A stretch of DNA of 64,000 bases from assembly GCA_947623455.1 (NCBI GenBank), contig OX392541.1, forward strand, positions 8,126,719-8,190,718. The letters are read 5' to 3'. This DNA comes from Mimachlamys varia (taxonomy: Eukaryota; Mollusca; Bivalvia; Pectinida; Pectinidae). The position numbers and the translations under genes are program-made. Positions 27,601-39,517 of the stretch are shown in pieces. The first letter of the stretch is position 1. Each line of letters starts with the position of its first letter. The notes beneath the pieces are model-generated. The model worked only from the letters and a program-made list of their open reading frames with translations. It was not told the DNA's origin and searched no databases.

Positions 27601-27814
27601 ATGTACCTGCGTTTCTAGGTAAGTATCTATTTGTCAAACCAGATTATGTTAACCAGGTCAATCAAACGTGTTGTTCCGGTCATCTCACTAGCGTGATTTA
27701 ACGAGACTTCCAGGAATGTTATCGGTAACCTAAATAAATCACAACATCTTCTGGTCGTAACGGTGAATATCCTACAGGTGAAGCCTTGTGTAGTTTAACA
27801 GGTAGAGATGGTTA
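24608..27814. other. No recognised gene
   Basis: It holds the four-unit CCAAT repeat (26296-26395), a perfect TGACGTCA (25962-25969) and an NRF1-like gcgcatgcgt near 25213. The ORFs are under 76 codons and look random. Confidence 0.55.
26296..26395. repeat. 25-bp tandem repeat, 4 units, each with a CCAAT motif
   Basis: Units acaagaataaccaatcaaat plus ttcgt start at 26296, 26321, 26346 and 26371. Each carries aaccaatca, which matches the CCAAT box bound by NF-Y. Whether this matters here is unknown. Confidence 0.88.
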
Positions 27815-28080
27815 TAGTTTGATGTGTTTTAAAAGAAATATTGTTTGTAAAAGGATGGGTTTCAGGTAAATGTTTTTGTTAATGTGTTTTATAAGTTAAA
27901 TATGTTCCTAGCTCAACGTGTTTTGTAGCTCGATGTGTTTTGTATTGATGTGATTTTAGTTGAATGTGTTTTATAGATGGAATTATTTCATAGGATGACG
28001 TGTTTTGATGTGAATGAGTACTTAGTTGAATTTGTTTTATAAATCAGCTTGTCTCATAAGCCATGTTTTTAAATGAATTT
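27815..28080. repeat. Very degenerate ~25-bp repeat (tgtgttttataa-like)
   Basis: Variants of gatgtgttttatag recur at irregular spacing of about 20-30 bp. It looks like an old, decayed tandem array next to the G/T-rich repeat. Confidence 0.55.
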
Positions 28081-28102
28081 TCTAAGCAGGAATATTCTAA
28101 AG

Positions 28103-28392
28103 GTCATAGGTGATAGGTGGGTTATAGGTGGGTTATAGGTCGGTGATATATAGGTGTGTTATAGGTTGGTTATAGGTGGTTGATGGGTGTGTTATAGTTG
28201 GGTGATTGGTTGGTTGTATGAGGGTCATAGGTGGGTTATAGGTCGGTGTTAGGTGTTTTATAGGTGGGTTATAGGCGGGTGATGGGTGCGTTATAGGAGG
28301 GTGATAGTAGGGTGATAGGTCGGTGTTAGGTGGGTTATAGATGGGTGATAGGTCGGTGATAGGTGGGTTATAGGTGGGTGATTGGTGATATA
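28103..28392. repeat. Degenerate G/T-rich short repeat (ggtgggttatag-like)
   Basis: Imperfect copies of a 10-12 bp motif close to ataggtgggttat fill the interval, with frequent substitutions. The motif is not the TTAGGG telomere repeat. About 200 bp separate it from the 17-bp array at 28593. Confidence 0.85.
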
Positions 28393-28592
28393 AGCGTATT
28401 ATATGAAGTGTGTTTAAGATGTAAATTTTTGGTGTTATGTTTTAAATGTTATCAACTGATATACTATAATATATACATAATGTATTTAACACCTTGTTAT
28501 GTATGACACTGTCAGCATATAGTACAACAGTTCAGCAGGGTCTCTCTAATACAGGTTTCCAAGAATATCAGTCAGTAACAGTTGTTATCTTT

Positions 28593-29229
28593 TATCAATG
28601 TTATACTTGTATCAATGCTATACATGTATCAATGTTATACTGGTATCAATGTTATACTGGTATCAATGTTATACTGGTATCAATGTTATACTGGTATCAA
28701 TGTTATACATGTATCAATGTTATACTTGTATCAATGTTATACTGGTATCAGTGTTATACTTGTATCACTGTTATACTGGTATCAATGTTATACTGGTATC
28801 AATGTTATACTGGTATCAGTGTTATACTGGTATCAATGTTATACTTGTATCACTGTTATACTGGTATCAATGTTATACTTGTATCAATGTTATACTGGTA
28901 TCACTGTTATACTGGTATCAATGTTATACTTGTATCAATGTTATACTTGTATCACTGTTATACTGGTATCAATGTTATACTGGTATCAGTGTTATACTTG
29001 TATCAATGTTATACTGGTATCAATGTTATACTTGTATCACTGTTATACTTGTATCAATGTTATACTGGTATCAATGTTATACTGGTATCAATGTTATACT
29101 TGTATCAATGTTATACTGGTATCAATGTTATACTTGTATCAATGTTATACTGGTATCAATGTTATACTGGTATCAATGTTATACTGGTATCACTGTTATA
29201 CTTGTATCACTGTTATATTGGTATCAATG
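28593..29229. repeat. 17-bp minisatellite, 37 units in register
   Basis: The unit is tatcaatgttatactgg, with variants at base 6 (a, g or c) and near its end (tgg, ttg or atg). From the first tatcaatg at 28593 to the last at 29222 is 629 bp, exactly 37 x 17, with no net indels. Since 17 is not divisible by three and no frame contains a stop, all three plus frames stay open across the array and give the same 17-residue peptide cycle in different registers. The resulting ORFs (28494-29288, 28582-29250, 28598-29278) are repeat artefacts. Confidence 0.97.
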
Positions 29230-32200
29230 CGCACAAAGTATTGGCCGTGACCATGATCAGACCAACATGCCCCAGTAGTCTGAAGTAAGACGTCATTGAA
29301 GCGGAGTGATACTTTTCATTATGAAAGGGCTCAACGAAAACAATTTAACTAGTTGATGGCATTATTGCCTTCTGTCACTCCAATCTAATAAACTCGAATA
29401 AGAACCTGTCAAATATGCCGGTCATAGGTTCAAACCCCCACCTCCGCTTTCTTTGACACATTAAAATACTGGACCGACCTTCGGAAAGATAATTTAACGG
29501 CTAGCTTTTCTGTCTTAAACACATATCTATTTCCCAAGACAGCAGTCAAAAAAGCTCCTTTCCTTGACCGTTGCGAAGGACCAAAAAAGACCTTTTAACA
29601 TTTTTTCTGCAAAACGTTTTTACTTGGACAATATTATAGGGGTATACAAATTGTCAAATTAATGCAAGCCCAGTCGTTGAATCGGATGAGGCCCTGTCCA
29701 GTGGATGAGAGAGCACCTTGTCAGCCCTGCTGTCTGATTGATCTTAGTCATTGTCTTGGAGGAACCTTTCACAACCACACGTTAGAATCTATATCCTCGC
29801 CACGACACAATTACACACCACTCGCTTGGACTCTTCGTTTTGAACGCTCGCACGATGTCGCGAGGCCATCTGTCATTACCGTCATTGTATATACACCGTG
29901 GCGACCGCATCTAACGAGGGTCGGGGCCAGCAGACGATAAGTAATGCCGACCTTGGTGGAAATTGAATTACCACAAGAGTTAACTCCCCTTCAATCACGT
30001 ATAGAAATTGACAAAACACTAAATTAAACAACCTCCTTGAGCACTCGGTGGACAAAGACGCAATGTAACCTTCGATAATGAGATGGGCGAAAGCAGGACC
30101 CGGATGTAACGTAATCCGACGGTAAATACAACATAAAAACACGTATTGATCATTTGTCATCCTTATAAATTACTGTATCAGACGAGGATGAATATATTGT
30201 CGCATGTTATGATGAATCTACCATAAAGCTCTTTAAAACAACCGAAGCACCGAATTCAATATGCAAAGATTTAATCTTGAATACATATCTATTAATGTGG
30301 ATCTACATCAAAGTTCAAATGGAAAAGAGGGAAATGGTTATTACACGTGCTGTGTATCAGCATCCCATGACGACTTTGTTTTGTTGACCGAATTCCTTAA
30401 CCACCAGTAAGGGTTAGGTTGTCTTTCATGCATCTAAAATAAGCGTGTCCTAGATAAGGCTTGTTGTAAATGATTCGTAAAGGGGTGGTTTCAGAGTAGG
30501 TCCTTGGTAGGGGAGGACAGGAGAGTGTAGCAGGCACTGTTTTTGTTATAATTGAATCGTGGATTCACCTGCGTACCGGTATATACGCAACTCGACATCC
30601 TGGGGAGGTTTTCGTGTACATCGACAAAGTCATTTATGGCATCTTAATATCCTGTTTGTGCCTGAAGAAACATTTTCTTAAAATCATCTCAGCTCAAACA
30701 AACGTTTTTTCTTTGAAGATCAAACACAGCTGGTCAACACTTTTTCTAGACAAGACAATTTGAGTTTTCCGGTAATACAGATGTACTTGTATATGTATAT
30801 TGAACCCAATGGCGTTTGTGTGGATCATTTTAACTTTTCAAAATTGTGTACGTATTTACCAAGAAAAAATAATCATTTCAGAGCGAAGATTAACGTCATT
30901 TTGACTTGAAATTGACATGAAACTGACAGACAAAAACATGTGAAATTGACTAGAATATCTTGAATTTGGCGTGAAATATAATTTGTGGAAGTCAAATTGC
31001 CATCAATACATTTTTGAGTTATCACTGAAAAAAAAATGGCAGAATAAATGAACTTCATACGTACAATTAAAACCAGGAATATAAAATATAATTCTAACAA
31101 GGGACTCAACGATGAAAAAATAGGGTCATAGTGCATTTCCAAACGCACACACATGTACCAAATGCTTGGGTTGCACCTTGAATATATAATGACACGGGAT
31201 TTATATTACAATCCGCAACAATAATAAATATCTAAGGAGTTTGTCATCAATATCTGCGTTTTTTGTATACCAGACATCCTTTTCTTTAAAATGTTTTCAC
31301 TACTCCGTGTTATTGTGAAAGGAACATCTTGTGACGTACGACCTCGCTCTCTCGTTGGAGGGACCAAAACCATCATTTGGAATTTAGAAAAAGACCGCCT
31401 CCTTATTTCCTGTCGGAGGTAGTTAACCTTACATGTCCTGGCCTTCGATGCGCTCCATCGTAAAACCCACAGATGCATTTTTAACTCAATCTCCCCTCTG
31501 ACGGTAAATTTGATAATTTTCTCCACTCAAACGTCATCGTCCTTCTGGAATAGTTTTGTGTCCAGACAAATCTGATTTACAACGAAATATATCCAACTTA
31601 GCGTTACATATACAAACGTGTCTCGGCCACTTCTATCTGCGCAGACGACACTGTACTCATGTCGTATGCCAACACTTTCCGGATATACATACTAACACGT
31701 CCACCAGTTATATATAACGTATTGTAAAACCCCAGGCTAGGTATAGCTGCCTTTAAAACCGGCCTTTTTGAGATAAGGTGAACCATTGTATAAGTTATGT
31801 CCACTGAAAAACCTCTTAGTAACCACAATAAAACTTTCGGGTCGTTGTACACGAATGTAGTGCATAAGAACATTTCAGGTGGGTTACTAAATATTTTTTC
31901 CTGACTGATCTATGACTGATATGTACAGTTTCATTACATAGAATTGTTCACCAATATCCATTCAAGTGATTAAATTTTATTTGACACAGTTTTCAAGTTT
32001 GTTTTGGCAGCAGGACAACATAGAGCGATGAGGCTTGCGGATTAATATTTTGTGATTTTGGGTATTTTTCCCTATAAATGAAGGGTAGTGACATTAAAAT
32101 TACATTATCTTTCTTAAATGCAGGTCATGAGGTACTTTCAAGCTCACTGTAGGTTCAGTTTGAATAGATCTACAATGTCAAATAGGAACCAGGCCCCGTG

Positions 32201-33363
32201 CAAAGTTTTAAAATATTTTAATTTTTGATTTCCTTTAGTAGTACCATAGAGTAGAATTAATTGTGGTCTGAGGCCCGGTGAGGTGCTACCTTTGTTTAAG
32301 TTATGTCCCATGAAGAACCTACTAAGCGGTGAGGTGCTACCTTTGTATAAGTTATGTTCACTGAAGAAACTCCTAAGTGGTAAGGTGCTACCTTTCTATA
32401 AGTTTGGGACGGTACCACTGTGTTATGTTCTTCATTTTCTAAATTCTACACGAAAACGTTTAAAATGTTTGTTTTCAAGAGGAAAATGATCACCATATTT
32501 ATGTTTAACCAACGTTTACTAGTGTATGTCCATCCGAACAATCCAAAGAACACAGGGCTAGTTGTCAAACCTGTGTACTTGTTGTTCTCTTTGTATTTTT
32601 CTCTGCAAGAATGATTTATCTTCTATAAATTGATATTTTCATCAGAGATAAAGCAGAAAGGGCTAGTTCCCAAACTTCTATAGATTACATAACACGTCTA
32701 AAGCTAACTACAGTTTTGTGTAGTATAAGTCCTCGTCGTAGAGAAGCAACAAGACTCGTGACTCGTATTTTATTTTCTCTGGGTGTAATAAAAATATATA
32801 TGTTCAGCTTAGATATAAGGACAATCAAAATAGACACTGTTTCTCACAATGCTTCACCATCCGTAATCGGATGGACGTCTGCTGGTAAATACATTCTTTA
32901 CATATGAAAAGTCTCATATAAAACAACCTCTCGCTCAATACATGGAAATCAAAATGCAAATTTACGTCTCGAAATGTCAAGTTGCATTTTGTATGATACT
33001 AACGTAATTGAGAAGTGCTTCGCCTTCGGTTCTGTAATCGTCCTGACTAGGTCCAATTGAATATGCCTGGAAGCAAAGAACGCAGGTCGTCCAGTAGTGC
33101 CCTGCTACAATGTTATAAATCTTTCTCGAAAAAGAAACTGAGAATATTATCAAGTCAAATGGACGAGTAATTGGTTCGGAATCCACCTTTATTGCGAGCT
33201 AGGAGTCGTTAAGGTGGCAACACAAGATATTGAGCGGAAATCAGAAGATTGGTAAAACAGGGGCGGTGCACATTACCGTGTCTGCTTAATTACATTTCAG
33301 AATCCATTGAACGTTTAACATGTTGGTACAGCTCATGCGAACACATTACACAAGTCGTACATT
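29230..33363. other. No recognised gene
   Basis: A less AT-rich patch at about 29650-30130 has overlapping 92-codon ORFs on both strands without recognisable domains. A lone B-box-like ggttcaaaccccc near 29428 may be a SINE scrap. The related ~53-bp units at 31774 and 32276 are listed with the repeat. Confidence 0.5.
32276..32410. repeat. ~53-bp tandem repeat, 2.5 units, with a related copy 450 bp upstream
   Basis: Units start ggtgaggtgctacctttgt and continue taagttatgtccca/ttca-tgaagaa. A related single copy lies at about 31774-31826 in the same orientation (gtataagttatgtccactga). The unit therefore existed locally before or apart from the tandem. Confidence 0.82.
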
Positions 33364-34774
33364 CATCACAGCTAACTATGGGGCGCTGTGGTATGTCATA
33401 CACCTACTAAAACTATAGGGCGCTGTGGTACATGTATGTCATACACCTACTAAAACTATAGGGCGCTGTGGTACATGTATGTCATACACCTACTAAAACT
33501 ATAGGGCGCTGTGGTACATGTATGTCATACACCTACTAAAACTATAGGGCGCTGTGGTATGTCTTACACCTACTAAAACTGTAGATCGCCATGGTATGTC
33601 ATACACCTACTAAAACTATGGATCGCAGTGGTATATCATAAACCTATTAAAACTGTAGGGCGCTGCGGCATGTCATACACTACTAAAACATCACAGCTAG
33701 CTGTAGGGCGCTGTGGCATGTCATACACCTACTAAAACTGCAGGGCGCTGTGGTATATCATACACTACTAAAACTGTAGATCGCCATGGTATGTCATACA
33801 CATACTAAAACTGTAGGGCGCTGTGGTATGCCATACACTACTAAAACTGCACGGCGGGGTGGTATATCATACACTACTAAAACTGCATGGCTCTGTGGTA
33901 TGTCATACACTACTAAAACTGTAGGGCGCTGTGGTATGTCATACATCTACTAAAACATCACAGGTAACTGCAGGGCGCTGCGGCATGTCATACACCTACT
34001 AAAACTGCAGGGCGCTGTGGTATATCATACACTAATAAAACTGTAGGGCGCTGTGGTATGTCATACACTACTAAAACTGCAGGGCGCTGTGGTATATCAT
34101 ACACTACTAAAACTACAGGGCGCTCCGGTATGTCATATACCTACTAAAACTGTAGGGCGCTGTGGTATGTTATACATCTACTAAAACATCACAGGTAACT
34201 GCAGGGCGCTGTGGTATATCATACACTACTAAAACTGTAGGGCGCTGTGGTATGTCATACACTACTAAAACTGCAGGGCGCTGTGGTATATCATACACTA
34301 CTAAAACTGCAGGGCGCTCCGGTATGTCATATACCTACTAAAACTGTAGGGCGCTGTGGTATGTTATACATCTACTAAAACATCACAGGTAACTGCAGGG
34401 CGCTGCGGCATGTCATACACCTACTAAAACTGCAGGGCGCCGTGGCATGTCATGCACCTACTACTGTAAAACATCACAGGTAACTGCAGGGCGCTGCGGC
34501 ATGTCATACACCTACTAAAACTGCAGGGCGCCGTGGCATGTCATGCACCTACTACTGTAAAACATCACAGGTAACTGCAGGGCGCTGCGGCATGTCATAC
34601 ACCTACGACTGTAAAACATCACAGGTAACTGCAGGGCACCGTGGCATGTCATGCACCTACCTCTGTAAAACATCACAGGTAACTGCAGGGCGCCGTGGCA
34701 TGTCATGCACCTACTACTGTAAAACATCACAGGTAACTGCAGGGCGCCGTGGCATGTCATACACCTACTAAAAC
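33364..34774. repeat. Modular minisatellite: 36-43 bp short units and 54-bp long units
   Basis: The core unit is gggcgctgtggtatgtcata followed by cacctactaaaactg, 36-43 bp long. An 18-bp module, catcacaggtaactgcag, is present only in some units. I count about ten modules, at 33364, 33689, 33956, 34187, 34381, 34472, 34563, 34617, 34671 and 34725. The last four are exactly 54 bp apart (36 + 18). A 194-bp higher-order block repeats between modules 34187 and 34381. The ORFs at 34515-34760 (minus) and 34538-34771 (plus) come from the 54-bp period. Confidence 0.95.
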
Positions 34775-37753
34775 AAATGACTTAATTAGATCTAGACCAG
34801 CATGCTTACCGGCTGTAGAACACATAACTTATCGATCTGTTCTGATATATTCCTGGCATCCCTGACAAAACTTTGCTTGCATTTGAAGAGAAAAAATAGC
34901 TTATTTCCGTTCCGATTTAAACTAGGATTAACAACCCTTGTGCAATGTTTCGAACAACGGCCCACCCGGATATGTAAGTCTTTAAAGATTTCCTGTTGAA
35001 GAACGTTGTTTCCGGAAATTTCTTTGAAGAAAATGATATGATGTCGGGAGCGACCCACAATTCCACGATACTATCAGAGCGACAATGTCGTGACAGGAAT
35101 GACTACTCCTGTTTGACACGGAGTTCTCCCCTGATTCCAGGAGGGCGGCTGTCTTACCACGCAAGAGTTGAACAAGGCTAATCGCATAATACATGATTTT
35201 CAGGATTACAGAAGACGGCTGACTCTGACGTTTCAATTCTAATCGAACTAACAGGAATCGCGGCATTGATACTGCAATACATCTTGGATAATTCTCCTAT
35301 CCCCAAGTGTCAAAATCCGATCCGAGGTTTCCAAACGAAATGGATTTTCTCGGATAGCTTTACTTTCGGACATCGTGTCAAATGTCAGAATGTCGCCCGA
35401 AAGGAATAGAGGTCACGTGTTTGGCGACCTCTTTATGCGTGGTGTATGGACTTCCAGGGATCCCACTGGAGATTTATTTGTTATTTACACTTTTCTGTTT
35501 CCTAGGCGCCTCTATGAACGTAATAAGCAATTTCAAAATAAGGACTTTTACACCAAAAATTGTTCTGATAAAAATTTCAATATTTCCCCTCTCTTACAAA
35601 TTGATCTCTTTATTAAAATCATTTACTACTTTGAAATCAGTGTCATATATTATATTTCAAGTAAATATCATTAGCAATTCGAAGTAATTACAGACGAAGA
35701 AAACAGAGCACCGGAACAACGTAGCGCCACATATGATCATTTGTCTTTTGTTTGGCAAAGTTCGAACCAACGACGCCCAAGTGGGCGGGGGCTAGTGGTA
35801 GCAGAATGTCAAGCCGCCGCGGCACCTGTATCTGTGAACGTTGTTTTGCTATTAAACCCTCATCTTTGAATCTGAGTAGATTTCCTCTACAATTTAAAAG
35901 TTTACAATTACAAAATGATGGCTGGCACTTAACAGGTGCTTGTAAGTGAAATTTCCAGGTTATACCTTGTTTATACGCATGTTTATACATACGCTATGCT
36001 TACAGAGTAGACTATTGCCGCTTCGTGAGATTTGTTTTGACTTCTGACAACGAGTGTTCTAGATAGAGCTATATCGTTGTGTGTGGGAAGCATGAATGTT
36101 TGGACGTGTTCTTTAAGTCGGTGCTTTTAAACAAACGTCTAGAGGACAACAGATGAGTCTAACTATCTTTGTGTTTGACTTGTGGGAGCTTGTGGTTAAA
36201 AGCTTATCTTTGCCATTTATCGCGCAAGGAATGTGTTCACTGATTGGGCGGGGAATCGGCCGTTCTATATGTCTTTTGCAGTTTCTCACTTTCAACGCAA
36301 GTATCGCGAACAGATACGCCTGAGTGAATATGAAACGTTACCATGGGTACCGGTATAAGAGCGCGTATATTAAGTGTATAGGGCTACAGCTGGCGCGTGA
36401 CTTTCAGATGAAGGCTTGTTCAAGTCATGTTGTCGGAGTGTTTTCTACAGAGTACTCAATGCCTTGCACACCTGTTGTGGATGCATAGTTCGGACAAAAT
36501 GTTTTTTCCTGACAGAATTTGAATGTTACAAAAATAAACTTCATACAGCAGATAAGATCTACGTTACTGGCGGCGGCAGCGTCTTTATACGCTGTGATCA
36601 TATATCACACTTGGGCATTCTTGCTCTCGTCAGTCGGGGTATCGGCAAACAAAGAGGGCATTGTGTTTCCTACAAATCACTTTTTGTTATACAGAAGCTA
36701 ATATTTTATTAACTAAAGCATACTTTTCCTGTCACATTATTGACGTAGAAATGTATTAAGTGAAATATAGCGCGTTTTAAGCAATCATTTATTTCTGTAC
36801 CTAGCACCGCTACTTCCGGGGATGAATGCCCAGTTTGCAATCGAGTTTGCTATTCATCAATATTTCTCCAATTTTATAGAAGACGATACCTTTTATCAAA
36901 ATAAAATCAACCATTTAAAAGCCTTCTTGAATTGTTTTCATCGATTGAAGATGGGTATTGGTATTTTTCAATAAAATAATTTCAAAACTAAGTGATATAT
37001 AGCGCGCTTTAAATTGCAGGTGCGTAGCAATAAGCCACACATTTGAACATTGATACATCCTGTCAATAGTACTACATGTATTGACTCGTCAAAGCAAATT
37101 ATGAAATAACACACAAGCAGACAGAACACCATTCAAAATAAACCCATTTTGTCAAATATGAACAAATTAGTAACGAATTAGATCCATACTATATATATTA
37201 AAGGATAACGCATTCACCATTAATCAAGGCAACCAGGATTCGCTGCCAAAGAACCTTGGTTTTCCTCAGGTACTCCGGTTTCCCCAAATATTGAGACCTC
37301 CCGTGAGCTTTCTTCCAAGCCATCAAGTGTTATATTTAAAGATATATTTCTGGTACATAACTCCATACCCTCTATACCAATTATTCAAATAATACCTATT
37401 CAAACTTAAGTGTGCCAAGTAGATGGCGATTCTCCTATAAAACAGAAACGTTGCTAACATGAACCGCTGTGGATAAACAGAAATGAGGACATCAATAGAA
37501 AACGTAATCTCGTGAGACTGCTGGACGAGACAAATTGACGTGATTTGGACAGATCATTGATGTGTCGGGGAGGATGTTTATTGAACTCTAGAGGAGGGAC
37601 AGGCCGTGTATTAGCTGTGTACATGGTATCGAACCTTGGAAGCTATTACGTAGGGCCATGTCTGATGGGACCATTGCGTGTCGTTACTCACTTGAAAAAA
37701 GTAAGACTATGTTTCGTTCACTCCGAATAGAAAGTGTGGCATGCTGTTTTCAA
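34775..37753. other. No recognised gene; possible old interspersed-repeat fragment
   Basis: About 37240-37330 contains ggttttcctcaggtactccg and gtttcccc, a wording seen in dispersed repeats of marine invertebrates (from memory, weak). Two copies of a tatagcgcg[tc]ttta motif lie near 36770 and 36996. A GC-rich spot, caagtgggcgggggc, lies near 35779. The ORFs reach at most 101 codons. Confidence 0.45.
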
Positions 37754-38258
37754 CGGCTACTGTATAACAATATTACAATGACTACTGTATAGAAATAGTA
37801 CAATGGCTACTGTATAGAAATAGTACAATGTCTTCTGTATAGAAATAGTACAATGGCTACCGTATAGAAATAGTACAATGGCTTCTGTATAGAAATAGTA
37901 CAAAGGCTACCGTATAGAAATAGTACAATGGCTTCTGTATATAAATAGTACAATGGCTACTGTATAGAAATAGTTCAATGACTACTGTATATATAAATAG
38001 TACAATGGCTACTGTATAGAAATAGTTCAATGACTACTGTATATATAAATAGTACAATGGCTACTGTATAGAAATAGTTCAATGACTACTGTATATATAA
38101 ATAGTTTAATGGCTACTGTATAGAAATAGTACAGTGTCAACTGAATAGAAATAGTACAATAACTATTTTGTATAGAAATAGTCCAATGCCTACTGAATGG
38201 AAATAGTTCAATGCCTACTGTATAGAAATAGTTCAACAACTACTGTAGAGAAATAGTA
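37754..38258. repeat. 25-bp minisatellite, about 20 copies
   Basis: The unit is close to ggctactgtatagaaatag followed by tacaat, 25 bp long. Some units carry an extra tata (tgtatatataaatag). The right third is more degenerate. Confidence 0.92.
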
Positions 38259-39468
38259 ATGATCATCAGATGGATTTTCACGTATCGTTTGCATTTCGTA
38301 ATAAATGCATTTTAATTTGAATATTTATTCATAATTTCACGATGTTCACTAATACATACACGTAATTCTTCACCTGACCATACAAGCACAGACTTATAAC
38401 GATGAGCAAATATGGAAGTTTTTTTTTCAATATTTTCAGGCTCCTTGCAGTGTATTTCATTCTTAATATGAGATCAATATTTAACCCTTTTAGAAGTATG
38501 TTTGATGACACACATAGGCGATGGAACACTCAATAAATCGGCTTGTGCTACATTGATCTCAAGTTCTGTAGTTTTTGCATTTTTTTTTTCAATTACCTAA
38601 GCTCCTTACATAAGAGAACGTTGACGAGTTAGAGTCGACAATCTGACGAAAATCTCCTGTGGTCGCTAATATCCTACAAAAATAAATCGATTAAAGACGA
38701 CACGTTCTCCAATAACTTTCAAACATTGTGCAAATACCCAAATATACCGTTCAATAAATTTTATCAATTTGTTACTTAAATTGCCAATCAGTTTCACAAC
38801 ATCTCAAGTGCCTTTTGTCAGAATATGTTTGGCAAATCTCGTGAGATTACGCGATTCCTTCGAGATTTATTTACATCCCATGATGGCATCGTGCCTCGGC
38901 AGTATCCAGCAACAGCATGTGTAAACATTGGTAAATACGGACAGAGGCAGCAACGACAGCTCATACCTTCTAGGATTTTAATTGGGGAAGCAATTTCATG
39001 GAATTCTCTTCAGTAATTATTCTTAACACATTATATCAGGTTTGTGCGCGTTCAAGATAGAATAAATCCCTCTTTTCTTAATTTGAATTTCACACTTTAA
39101 ATTTGGAAAGTGTGTTCTGTGTTGATATAAGGCTTAAGACATTAAACATCTTCTGGAGTATGTCGATAATTACGACACGTGCAATTGCGAATATGCTATA
39201 ACTGAAATTGATTTGTGCTGGTGTTCAATTTCCATATGAGTATGTTCAATCTGGATTTAAGTATTTATGTAAAATCGTTTTTTAATAATGTAATCAAATT
39301 TCTATCCAACAAATCATGTCTTAATTGAAATGAATCCAATCTTTTTTTATGAACATTACTAGTCTGCCTTTCAAAAAAATATCTCAGTAATGTAACCACA
39401 ACTGCCTTCAATACTCCGGTCACCACTCACTCAAAATATTTAACAACAAAAGCATTGTATCTGTACCT

Positions 39469-39469
39469 C

Positions 39470-39510
<41 letters not shown>

Positions 39511-39517
39511 CTCTCTC
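39469..39517. repeat. Poly-C run followed by a (TC)n microsatellite
   Basis: Twelve C residues (39469-39480) are followed by about 12 uninterrupted TC units and a short interrupted tail to 39517. Confidence 0.95.

Noticed and set aside
28103..28392. Internal telomere repeat
   Set aside because: The motif is ggtgggttatag-like and irregular, not TTAGGG.
28494..29288. 264-, 222- and 226-codon plus-strand ORFs
   Set aside because: They overlap in three frames and are produced by the stop-free 17-bp repeat.
29410..29460. SINE based on a B-box-like ggttcaaaccccc
   Set aside because: No matching A box at tRNA distance and no tail; too little to call.
34515..34771. Opposed ORFs of 81 and 77 codons
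   Set aside because: They arise from the 54-bp period of the modular minisatellite.
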